Positions 6,501-13,090 of a stretch of DNA of 13,090 bases are shown one piece after another. The DNA lies in assembly GCA_023142905.1 (NCBI GenBank), contig JAGLIP010000008.1:1-13090 (forward strand). The letters are read 5' to 3'. A model generated the notes under the pieces. That model was not told where the DNA came from. It saw nothing but the letters and a program-made list of their open reading frames with translations, and made no database searches. The number at the start of each line of letters is the position of its first letter. Within the stretch, counting starts at the first letter, position 1. Source of the stretch: Candidatus Aenigmatarchaeota archaeon (GTDB lineage Archaea > EX4484-52 > B79-G9). Made by a program: the position numbers and the translations under genes.

Positions 6501-8730
6501 TTATACAACATACAATCTAAACGAGACCGTAATAATATATGCAAATATTAGCGATAATTTTGGTGTGAAGAGCGCGTTTTTAAATATAACGCATCCAACA
6601 GGTTTTAGCGAAAACATCGCAGGCGAGAGAGTAGAAACATACGAAGATGATGTTGTAAAATTCAGATTCAACGCGGAAAACATAACAACGATTACAACCA
6701 CAACACCCTATATTTTTTATACCAATGCAAGTGACTATTCTGAAAACACCAATATATCAACGACAGAAAACTTTAACACAACAGACCAGTATTCTGTCGG
6801 TATCACCATATACGACATATACAACCGCGGTGAGTGGGTGAATGTAACGCTTGATGTCTTAAATGTCAACAGCTTGTCTGTAAGCGGATTTTCGGAGACT
6901 ATAAGTTTAAATGATACTGAAGGCAACAAAAGCATACTTCAAGACGGCACTTACTTTATAACCGCAACAAATAAGACCGGACTATACAGTATTTATGCCA
7001 ATGTGTCTAAATACAAAAACGCAGGCAATGCAACAAAAGAATTTAACATTACAGACAAGTTGATTGCATCGGTTTTTGCGCCGCCTTTAACATATAATCC
7101 TACAAGGGAAGACCCGCTTACAATAACATTCAGGATATCAACTGCGCGAGGCGAAGCATACTTATATGATGCAAATTTCACAGCATCCTGTTACCTTACA
7201 AGGGGCGGTTTCTGGGGTAGTAACAACAACACTGAAGGGACATACATCGGCTCAAACATTACATGGAGTCAATATGATGAATATTGCTTTGCCGCCCCCA
7301 CTGCAGGAACGCAGTTTAACATCACATTTAATATTTCTGATGACCCATATAACAACACAGGAATCGACACACACTTCCGGACAACAAAAAGTGAAAGCAC
7401 AACGCCTTCGGGAGGGGATGATACAATCACAACAAGCCCTTATATTGGTGGGGATATCCTGATGCCGACAACAACTGAAAAAGAAAACATAACGGATTTT
7501 GATTTTTCAATAAAACCGGAAAAACTCATGATAATTCAGGGCACGCAGGAACGGACATTTTTGGTTCTAAACAATATCGGGGATATGAAACTAGAGCTCA
7601 ACATCACAATAAAAAAAGAATGCTGTGAAATAAACACAAACAGTTCAATAACTGTAGAACCAAAAAACAAAGTAAGTGTTCCTTTAGATATATACGCAAA
7701 CCTTACAATAGAACCCAATGAATACCACACAACAATTACCGCAGAAAAAGGCGCTCTTGAAAAAACAGAAACATTAATTGTTGTTATTGAAGAAAATCCA
7801 TCTCTTGGTTCTCTTAGAAACCTAAAAGAACAATCAAATTCGCTGAAACAAACTATCGCTCAATATAAAACCGCAGGCGTTAATACTGAAAATCTTGAAA
7901 AAATGTACGAAACACTTACAACCATTCTCCTTAAGGCACAAACCGCAATAAATAACGACGACCTTGAAGCATTAAATGCAGAGATAGCTAAAGCAAAAGT
8001 AGAAAAGGCAAAACTTGAAGCAGAAATACTGGGTCTAAAGACAATCCTGTGGCTTAATGAATACAAAGAAGAGCTTATTGTCGGAATAGTTTCATCATTG
8101 ATTATTTTCTTATTTACGACAAAATTTTTGATTCCATATCTTTGGATGAAAAAAGAGCTTATGCATTTAAGAAAGAAAGAAAGAAAATTAGCTGAAGTAA
8201 GGAAGGCAACAGAAATTCAGTACTTCAAAAGGCAGATTGACGAAGCCACATTTAATAAAATAATGGCTGACAAACAAAGCGCAATAAATGATGCTAAAAT
8301 TGAAATAAGGGGTTTAGAAACATCCATATCGCTTCTAAAAAGAGGAAAATTCAGCAAAATTGAAGGGATTGAAAAATACAAAGTCTCCGGCAAATTAAAA
8401 CAAAACATGAACGGATTTACCGTAATGATTAAAAAACCATTTGCAAAAAAAGAAAATACAATTCATGAAAAAAAAATAGAAGAATTCTCATTTACTCCAA
8501 AAAAAAGCAACATACTAAAGGATACCTCAAGAAGCTCTAAAGGTTCTATTGCAAAAATCTTAAGAAAATACCACAACTGGAAAATTAAAAAACAAGAAAG
8601 AAAACTTGTTCATGAAATAGATTCACTTGAAACCGAAGAAACAAAGCTTGAAAACGAAGAATCAAAAATAAAAAGAGCGATTAATGAGCTTAAAAAAGAA
8701 AAAGAAGAACTTGAAAACTCCGAAAAATAA
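3541..8730 (+). CDS. Giant membrane-anchored surface protein with parallel beta-helix, Ig-like and coiled-coil regions
   Basis: 1729 residues. A signal peptide (FFLVVFVFIFLMAA, cleavage near NGYA) is followed by two NosD/pectate-lyase-like right-handed beta-helix blocks. Block one is about residues 30-450 with rungs such as NIILDCNGSIIYGN and NNTIAQNTQSGIYLSG; block two restarts at about 455 (FVYDGYYKESINLTNDNMTL) and ends at INGWDNWYTD near 641-651. About six Ig- or FN3-like beta domains follow to about 1290, then a Thr-rich linker, an NEW3-like beta domain (about 1310-1420), a coiled coil (about 1420-1505), one membrane helix (about 1512-1536) and a basic cytoplasmic tail. The tail has a SHOCT-like motif (YFKRQIDEATFNKIMAD from 1561) and a Lys/Glu coiled coil to the end. 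Sequons are frequent throughout the ectodomain. A glycan-binding, adhesive or envelope-structural role is inferred; no catalytic residues are recognised. ATG 3541 suits the TATA box; ATG at 3559 is the alternative and still gives the full signal peptide. Confidence 0.9.
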   Translation: MYRDITMNRQVNFFLVVFVFIFLMAAENGYAACVPWTETITISSVGTTTMCYNVTTIEDSGLDGIIRLDANNIILDCNGSIIYGNYLSSSIGIQKTFGNGNNVILKNCTFYGYTYGIYMSSVDNIIIQDSNFSSNTHNIYFSGVNNSEILDTTINGASDCGAYLLNSKNITFKNNTIAQNTQSGIYLSGTTDSWIDGNDIVDNGDGTNSQIFLTSLSLNNNITDNFFSGSNGVANWAININSGSFNLIRNNEILFTGNGGLDNGGIKSNYESNTIKNNTIQNAKGVGIKIENAASNIIDENTITDSITYGIYVDNTLVLPSNMTNNFIKGAGTAGIYLIDTSDSTKIYNNTITNTSLKTLGYGISISGDARYNNISYNDISYATNNGLYFSNFPRNNQIYYNFLRNSIQDDFKIETIASATDNNISLNALTKNFTYPTGSGNNILDNILANLIVDNDTNPIRDYSNITDAVGAAVAGSKIFVYDGYYKESINLTNDNMTLVGETKENTSVNCSNGNYAFKIESNNNITIDNFTIECIYPGRGIWIENTNFTNVFNSIIRNNGYGIFLLSAYYNTLKDILFKNNYQGLALFSTEDNNITKNNFSTSIMHDINIGSDALSNNIWKNKFTSTTNIYDGGDNSYCINGWDNWYTDSLSTNPECFADFTAEWNDLIIYVNDTVRLIVNLTGETEIAQLNATIYWNGTAANYSLESYSGNNITGQWSYVFNDTEFLGSYLLVELHRKDADADVGSHDLITVFDTKILEMNTSLDKTNENINQPINIFVNVSNNASAIENVTTYILKPDGYLEVKELALQKIISGIYYYSLKYENTSRSGEYDINITAYAKNTVTENQSFTINYGWPYIQLIEGNTKYENNTNYTRRYGIYAIGGDLRNVTASLFINSSVLEFNSDINEKNKSNIYLESTDGWEVEWNITTINTGTSYVNLTIANSTILSPNGYYNERNTTVNISVGGSDTEDPAIKNLWVENDYTTYNLNETVIIYANISDNFGVKSAFLNITHPTGFSENIAGERVETYEDDVVKFRFNAENITTITTTTPYIFYTNASDYSENTNISTTENFNTTDQYSVGITIYDIYNRGEWVNVTLDVLNVNSLSVSGFSETISLNDTEGNKSILQDGTYFITATNKTGLYSIYANVSKYKNAGNATKEFNITDKLIASVFAPPLTYNPTREDPLTITFRISTARGEAYLYDANFTASCYLTRGGFWGSNNNTEGTYIGSNITWSQYDEYCFAAPTAGTQFNITFNISDDPYNNTGIDTHFRTTKSESTTPSGGDDTITTSPYIGGDILMPTTTEKENITDFDFSIKPEKLMIIQGTQERTFLVLNNIGDMKLELNITIKKECCEINTNSSITVEPKNKVSVPLDIYANLTIEPNEYHTTITAEKGALEKTETLIVVIEENPSLGSLRNLKEQSNSLKQTIAQYKTAGVNTENLEKMYETLTTILLKAQTAINNDDLEALNAEIAKAKVEKAKLEAEILGLKTILWLNEYKEELIVGIVSSLIIFLFTTKFLIPYLWMKKELMHLRKKERKLAEVRKATEIQYFKRQIDEATFNKIMADKQSAINDAKIEIRGLETSISLLKRGKFSKIEGIEKYKVSGKLKQNMNGFTVMIKKPFAKKENTIHEKKIEEFSFTPKKSNILKDTSRSSKGSIAKILRKYHNWKIKKQERKLVHEIDSLETEETKLENEESKIKRAINELKKEKEELENSEK

Positions 8731-8819
8731 ATATTGGTCTATACGCCCAAGCTTGTTGTATTGGTCTATTCCTTTCCGGGTTTAATACTCCGGAGTTCTG
8801 CTCTGCGGGTAAGTCCGGC

Positions 8820-8836
8820 ACTCTAAAAGAGTTTTA
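8820..8836 (+). terminator. Terminator-like hairpin after the beta-helix gene
   Basis: ACTCT, loop AAA, AGAGT, then TTTTAT: a 5-bp stem followed directly by a T-run, 90 bases after the TAA of the plus-strand gene. Archaeal termination relies mainly on T-runs, so the stem may be incidental. Confidence 0.4.
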
Positions 8837-8850
8837 TCCTGTTTGGGTTA

Positions 8851-8879
8851 ATACCCCGCAGCTTGCTGCGATTGGGTAT
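8851..8879 (-). terminator. Strong hairpin just past the toroid gene stop
   Basis: ATACCC-CGCAG-CTTG-CTGCG-ATT-GGGTAT forms an 11-bp stem with a CTTG tetraloop and a 3-base bulge, within bases of the minus-strand TGA at 8881. It is copy C of the REP-like repeat and could act as a 3' end stabiliser or bidirectional terminator. There is no T-run directly after it on the minus strand, so the terminator role is tentative. Confidence 0.4.
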
Positions 8880-8880
8880 G

Positions 8881-11800
8881 TCATTGTGGCGATAAAAATG
8901 GTTTTGTTTCTGCTAACATTTCTGTATTTTTGCTTGTACTTATGTGTTCTTCAAGTATTTTGAGTGTTTCTTTTATGCGGCTGGCTATTTTTTCGTCATG
9001 ATGCGGTGGAAGCGTTGTTCTCGAATAGACACTTATTATTTTTGAAAGATATATGTCTGCTTCTTTGTATTTTTTGCGCTTTAAAAGATGCATTACGATC
9101 TCAAGTTCTTTTTCAAGAACTTTGAAATATATCGGGTCTCTTTTTTGCATTTTTCTATTAATTAGCCAGCTTAAAAAAACCACAATAAACATACTGACGA
9201 ATAATATTTGAAGCAAACTAACTTCATTAACTGGTTCATTAATTACGATTACCTCTTTTGGGGCATCAACAGAAACATTGAACCATACTCTCTTTTGCAA
9301 AATATTATCTTCATAATCAAAGCATCTGACCTCAAGAATATGTTCGCCGTTTTTTAAATCCGTTATTGTTTTAGTTTCGGCATAACTTATCCACCCTTTA
9401 GAGTCTAGTCTATAGACACAAACAGGGTTAAAATAATTTGAGCTTATGTTTATAGTAACATTTGTTACCATAATCAAGCTACCGTTTATAATGGATGTGA
9501 TATTAAATTCAAGTTCTTTCAATTTTGTAAAATATATGTATGGTTTTGAAAAATCATATAGGTTATAATTACTGTCAATTTCATAGAATATATATAGTTC
9601 CTTATTTTCCACAACAAACCTTAATATGGGGTCTTCTTCAACCACATAGTGTTCGTACAGGTAAACATTGATGTCATCACTTGTGTTTGCCACTTCTTTT
9701 GGAATTACATCATATACAATAATCGTATGGTTTGATGTTGCCGTTAAATCAAGAACAATGTCTTTGGTTGTATTCCTTGAAACATTCACCCACGCGTCTG
9801 GCTCTTCTGTCTTTTTGACATCCATTTCTAAATTATTCTCAAATAAAAATTCTTCAAGGTCTTCACATATCCGTGGATATTTTTCGCAAATTTCCTTAAT
9901 ATTGACAAGACCATAAGTATAGTTTTCTTCGGTCTCTTCCACTGCAAAACTGCTGCTGCTTGATGTTTTTTCTGGATCTATTAGGGGTACATCTTCGATA
10001 GTTGTAATGGACAGCGTGTCTGAAAAAAACCCGCCATAGGGTGTTGAAATATTAAATGCAATATTGTTTGTGCCTTCAATTGAACTTTCTATGGTGAAGT
10101 TAAGAAGTATTGTTTCATTGGGTGCAATCGACGGTATTGTAATCATCGTATTATTCATCTCTTCGGTAAAATTGATGAGCGGGATTGTAGTAACATTCGT
10201 TACCAAAAATCCTAAATCCAGTGCCAATTCAAAAGATATGTTGAACAAAGTATAATTTAGAGTATTATTTATTTCAAATAACAGGTAAAATTCTCCGTCT
10301 TTTTTTACTTCATTTTCTGAAAGGTATGTTGTTGTGTTTTGGAATAAATTGTCTGAAGTGATGGATGTTATGCTTGTGCTTGTCTCGCCATGAGCCCCTT
10401 TAGATGCATCTACATAAACGGTTATTGTGTTTGGACCAATACCTACAGGAAGTATTGTTATGTTTATCGTTGTGTTTTCATAAGGATTGAGACATGTAAT
10501 ATTTAGTGTTTGATTCTCCGTTATAAGCCCTGCGGTTAAATCAATTATAATATCCAAATATGTAAGCTCGTAGGTGTTATTATTTTCAATATATATTGTG
10601 GTATTAAAAGCATTGAAAATAGATGTTGTGTTTTTTGAAGTAATATTTACTATAATATTTCCCGTCTCTGTTGGATATGCTTGGTATGCTTTCCAATAAG
10701 CAACAATCATGGCTCCTTGGGAAAGGTCATTTTCGCATGAGTAATTATACCCAAAAGCATTGCACTTACTTGTTTCTACCTTACTTGTTTTGTTGAATGC
10801 GATGTCCAAATATTCTAATACGGGGTTTTGTTCATAAGCCTCCCAATAGGCAATAATGTTTGTTGCAAGATCATATGATGTGCAGCTTGTATTTACACAG
10901 TCGTTCATTGAGGAATTTGTAAGATTAATGGCCTTTTGTCGGTATGTATCATTTCCGGTCATTTCATATGCTTTCCAGAAGCCCCGTAAAAGCATTATAG
11001 ACCCGTTTTTTGAAAGACCCTCATTTGTAAGGTTTTTTGCAATATTTTGGTATGTTGCATTGCCGGTTGCTTCATACGCATCCCAATATGCAAGAATCAT
11101 CTGGCCCTGATCTGAATTGGTGAGGTCATTCGGGTCATCGCAATTGTAATCGCCAGCCCAGACATCACAACTGTCTGCAGTTCCTTCAGTGTATCCTTTT
11201 GCAAGATACTTAGAAAACCAATTCCCTATATTTTTGAAAGAAAACCACACAGAACTAATCATTGATGATTGCCTGTCAGGACCAGTAATATTTTTCTTGA
11301 AAGGCATTGAATCATGTGTGTTGCAGTTGAAATCTTCGAGATCGTTTTCGGTGTAGTTATGGTCGCAGGTTGCGTAATAATCATACATGCCATCTGCGGG
11401 TTTAAGTATGTCAATTTCACTTATGGTGAGATTAGAAGCAATTGATTTGTACACATTGTTTTTTTCCATCAAGTAGCCTAAGGTATATCCTGTTATCATC
11501 CATGCTTGCTGTCTTTCATCATCGCATGTATATTGATTAGACCATACATCACAATTAGGTGAAACAGATGTTGTTTCTGTAAAAAATTTTGCTTTGTTTT
11601 TGAAATTATTATTTCCTATAGATAATGCAATTTTGAATGTTCCATTACCGCCGGGAAACCTGTATCCTTCGCTGCTGTTAAAAAAATATTCGTAAACTCC
11701 CTGCTTATTGATATCTTCTTGAGGGATAAATATACTGCCGCCATAACTTATGTTATATTCTTTCCATATTTTCGGATTTGACATGTTCATGAGCCGAAAA

Positions 11801-13090
11801 TACATTTTCGGATTTTCAATATGCCCCCTTAGGTAAATAGTCATATTTAGGTCATTATTTAAGTTAGGTATGCTGTTCACTTCAGGCATATAAAAACCAC
11901 CCCTATCGGGTATTGTCTCATACGCACCCCAAAATGCAGCTGCGACAAGGCCCTGCTCTTCAGGGCTTGTGCATGAATAATCTCCGGTGTTTGGATTGCA
12001 GTCAATAGAATTGTTTTTGTTTGCAAGTGCAATTGTTGCTCTTAAATATTTGTATTCTCCTGTAAGGCGATACACCTCTTTTGAAAGCAATAGATTTGTG
12101 TTTTGCTTGTTTGAATCACACACATCAGAGATACAATATTCATAAAGCTCATTAGTTTGCTCAATGGCTTGTTGGGTATAATTCCCTGTTAGCTCATAGG
12201 CTTTCAAAAGACCCATCGCAAGAAACATAGATGTGTTATCCTGTAGAGAACGGGTTGATCCTTCGTCTGAAAAAGATAATGCTTTTGATAAATAAGTGCT
12301 GTTTCCGGTTAACTCCCAAGCTTCTAAATATGCGAGAATCATAAGGCCGACATCATCCGGCGTTCGGCACGAATAATTATCCGCCCATGCATCGCAATCA
12401 TCTGCAGAGCCTAAGGTATATGATTTAGCAATTTGTTTTATTGCAGTATTTTTGGTATTTCTATAATTCTGCCACATAGAATATATCATCAATGCCTGCC
12501 TTTCAGAGCCATCAATAATTGGATCGCTGCCTGTAATTGACCATCCTGTCTGGTTTGTTGATTCGCAGTTGTAGTCTCCTTTTGTATGGTCGCATGTTGA
12601 GATGGATGGCCTGGTTGTATGCGTTATGTTTTCAATGCTTACATCCAGCAGTTTTTGCGCGTATGTGTTGTTTTGCGTTGCCGTATCTGCGGTTTTAAAG
12701 CCAATCATCATCCATGCATGATTATCTTCCGAAGCGCAGGTCTGTGTGCCTGACCAGGGAGGCGGATTTGTCCAGGGATTGCAAAGGCTTCCAGAATCAG
12801 TACGGGTGATATTTTCTGCAAGAAGACGATATTTTAGCACCCTTTTAGAAAGCGCAATTTTGATTGTTGCGTCCCCCAAAGGATATCTCTCATTTCCGGA
12901 TGAAACAAAAAAATATTCATAGACTTCCTGGCCGCCTAAATCTTCTTTTGGAATAGTGAAATTCAATTTATCTGCGCCAGTGCTTAAGGCAGCCACATTC
13001 TTCCATTTGATGTCAAAAAGCGGTTTGTAATATAATGTCGGTGCATTGATTGTTGTTGAATTGCTAATTGTTATATTCATAGCACTTCCC
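8881..13090 (-). CDS. Surface protein with tandem beta-sandwich plus six-hairpin helical toroids (N-terminus outside window)
   Basis: At least 1399 residues counted from the first Met in the window (13080). The frame is open past it to the edge and no signal peptide is seen, so the true start probably lies upstream. Two homologous units repeat about every 410 residues: a beta-sandwich (1-80, ending QEVYEYFFVSSGNERYPLGD; 405-485, ending GVYEYFFNSSEGYRFPGGNG), then six helical hairpins of the type QGQMILAYWDAYEATGNATY, as in (alpha/alpha)6 toroids. Five Cys-Cys loops match between units, for example CDAWADNYSC (about 227) with CDVWAGDYNC (about 637). Ig-like domains (about 800-1030), a Ser run (SSSSS), a domain with YDVIPKEVANTSDD, a further Ig-like domain, one membrane helix (1289-1307) and a TPR-like helical tail of about 92 residues follow. 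Sequons abound. The fold recalls glycoside hydrolases and lyases that pair a beta-sandwich with a toroid, but no catalytic residues are identifiable; glycan binding or processing at the surface is a guess. Confidence 0.88.
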   Translation of the reverse strand, partial: GSAMNITISNSTTINAPTLYYKPLFDIKWKNVAALSTGADKLNFTIPKEDLGGQEVYEYFFVSSGNERYPLGDATIKIALSKRVLKYRLLAENITRTDSGSLCNPWTNPPPWSGTQTCASEDNHAWMMIGFKTADTATQNNTYAQKLLDVSIENITHTTRPSISTCDHTKGDYNCESTNQTGWSITGSDPIIDGSERQALMIYSMWQNYRNTKNTAIKQIAKSYTLGSADDCDAWADNYSCRTPDDVGLMILAYLEAWELTGNSTYLSKALSFSDEGSTRSLQDNTSMFLAMGLLKAYELTGNYTQQAIEQTNELYEYCISDVCDSNKQNTNLLLSKEVYRLTGEYKYLRATIALANKNNSIDCNPNTGDYSCTSPEEQGLVAAAFWGAYETIPDRGGFYMPEVNSIPNLNNDLNMTIYLRGHIENPKMYFRLMNMSNPKIWKEYNISYGGSIFIPQEDINKQGVYEYFFNSSEGYRFPGGNGTFKIALSIGNNNFKNKAKFFTETTSVSPNCDVWSNQYTCDDERQQAWMITGYTLGYLMEKNNVYKSIASNLTISEIDILKPADGMYDYYATCDHNYTENDLEDFNCNTHDSMPFKKNITGPDRQSSMISSVWFSFKNIGNWFSKYLAKGYTEGTADSCDVWAGDYNCDDPNDLTNSDQGQMILAYWDAYEATGNATYQNIAKNLTNEGLSKNGSIMLLRGFWKAYEMTGNDTYRQKAINLTNSSMNDCVNTSCTSYDLATNIIAYWEAYEQNPVLEYLDIAFNKTSKVETSKCNAFGYNYSCENDLSQGAMIVAYWKAYQAYPTETGNIIVNITSKNTTSIFNAFNTTIYIENNNTYELTYLDIIIDLTAGLITENQTLNITCLNPYENTTINITILPVGIGPNTITVYVDASKGAHGETSTSITSITSDNLFQNTTTYLSENEVKKDGEFYLLFEINNTLNYTLFNISFELALDLGFLVTNVTTIPLINFTEEMNNTMITIPSIAPNETILLNFTIESSIEGTNNIAFNISTPYGGFFSDTLSITTIEDVPLIDPEKTSSSSSFAVEETEENYTYGLVNIKEICEKYPRICEDLEEFLFENNLEMDVKKTEEPDAWVNVSRNTTKDIVLDLTATSNHTIIVYDVIPKEVANTSDDINVYLYEHYVVEEDPILRFVVENKELYIFYEIDSNYNLYDFSKPYIYFTKLKELEFNITSIINGSLIMVTNVTINISSNYFNPVCVYRLDSKGWISYAETKTITDLKNGEHILEVRCFDYEDNILQKRVWFNVSVDAPKEVIVINEPVNEVSLLQILFVSMFIVVFLSWLINRKMQKRDPIYFKVLEKELEIVMHLLKRKKYKEADIYLSKIISVYSRTTLPPHHDEKIASRIKETLKILEEHISTSKNTEMLAETKPFLSPQ
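10680..13080 (-). repeat. Internal protein-level duplication (two units of about 410 residues)
   Basis: Unit 1 (about 13080-11880) and unit 2 (about 11870-10680) align throughout: beta-sandwich, then paired loops CNPW...TC/CDVWSNQYTC, CDHTKGDYNC/CDHN...FNC, CDAWADNYSC/CDVWAGDYNC, CISDVC/CVNTSC and CNPNTGDYSC/CNAFGYNYSC, each loop followed by a helical hairpin. Divergence is high at DNA level, so the duplication is old. Confidence 0.8.

Larger units (their letters stand above)
8732..8882. repeat. Cluster of three degenerate REP-like palindromic repeats
   Basis: Three related copies lie between the convergent genes. Copy A (8741-8769) has AGCTTGTTGTATTGG. Copy B (8778-8815) has GGGTTTAATACTCCGGAG and then CTGCGGGTAAGTC. 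Copy C (8845-8882) has GGGTTAATACCCCGCAG, CTTG, CTGCG and GGGTATGTC. B and C share their left half with one indel and two mismatches and the right-half CTGCG...GGTA.GTC. A and C share AGCTTGYTGY(G)ATTGG. In addition TATTGGTCTAT is repeated exactly at 8732-8742 and 8759-8769. The cluster is visibly richer in G and C than the flanking genes, and copy C runs into the stop codon of the minus-strand gene. This resembles repetitive extragenic palindromes moved by REP-associated transposases, but no transposase is in the window. Confidence 0.6.

Noticed and set aside
8731..8880. A structured RNA gene or tRNA in the GC-richer intergenic island
   Set aside because: No cloverleaf or known riboswitch core is visible. 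The structure is explained by related palindromes repeated three times.
9668..9916. 82-codon and similar plus-strand frames inside the toroid gene (also 10064-10255 and 10856-11110)
   Set aside because: All are antisense to a continuous 1399-residue reading frame with coherent domains, and none has its own signals.
13078..13080. ATG at 13080 as the true start of the toroid protein
   Set aside because: The frame stays open to the window edge, no good ribosome site precedes the ATG, and a protein with this topology should begin with a signal peptide, which is absent.

Overview
The window looks like an AT-rich archaeal genome fragment, probably a DPANN-type or related lineage; that placement is inferred from content and not tested. 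The clues are archaeal-style TATA boxes about 25 to 40 bases before starts, Shine-Dalgarno sequences matching AGGTGAT, TTG start codons, and three very asparagine-rich secreted or membrane proteins crowded with N-X-S/T glycosylation sequons. The last two of these end in one transmembrane helix and a cytoplasmic tail, a common archaeal surface-protein plan.

Layout: (1) 1-1237, minus strand: the first 412 residues of phosphoenolpyruvate synthase, cut by the window edge, with its TATA box at 1274-1281. (2) 1382-3273, minus strand: a secreted protein with MopE-type Asp/Cys metal-binding repeats. Its main frame stops at 1651, but a sequon-rich frame continues to 1382 in the -1 frame, and an in-phase A-AAA-AAC heptamer lies exactly where the two frames would join. 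(3) 3274-3540: a divergent promoter region with a 14-bp tandem repeat running into the plus-strand TATA box. (4) 3541-8730, plus strand: a 1729-residue surface protein made of two parallel beta-helix blocks, several Ig-like domains, a coiled coil, a membrane helix, and a basic coiled-coil cytoplasmic tail. (5) 8731-8880: a 150-bp convergent intergenic region, richer in GC than its surroundings, holding three degenerate copies of a palindromic repeat and terminator-like hairpins. (6) 8881-13090, minus strand: at least 1399 residues of a surface protein open at the window edge, built from two tandem units of a beta-sandwich plus six helical hairpins with conserved Cys-Cys loops, then Ig-like domains, a membrane helix and a helical cytoplasmic tail.

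Apart from the metabolic gene ppsA, this is a cell-envelope locus. The MopE-like and beta-helix genes are divergent from one intergenic region and may be co-regulated. The beta-helix and toroid genes converge on the repeat cluster. The likely shared role is adhesion, glycan binding or envelope structure; no catalytic function can be assigned to the three surface proteins from sequence alone. The observations most worth following are the frameshift candidate in the MopE-like gene and the duplicated disulfide-looped helical toroid. No tRNA, rRNA, CRISPR array or transposase gene was seen.
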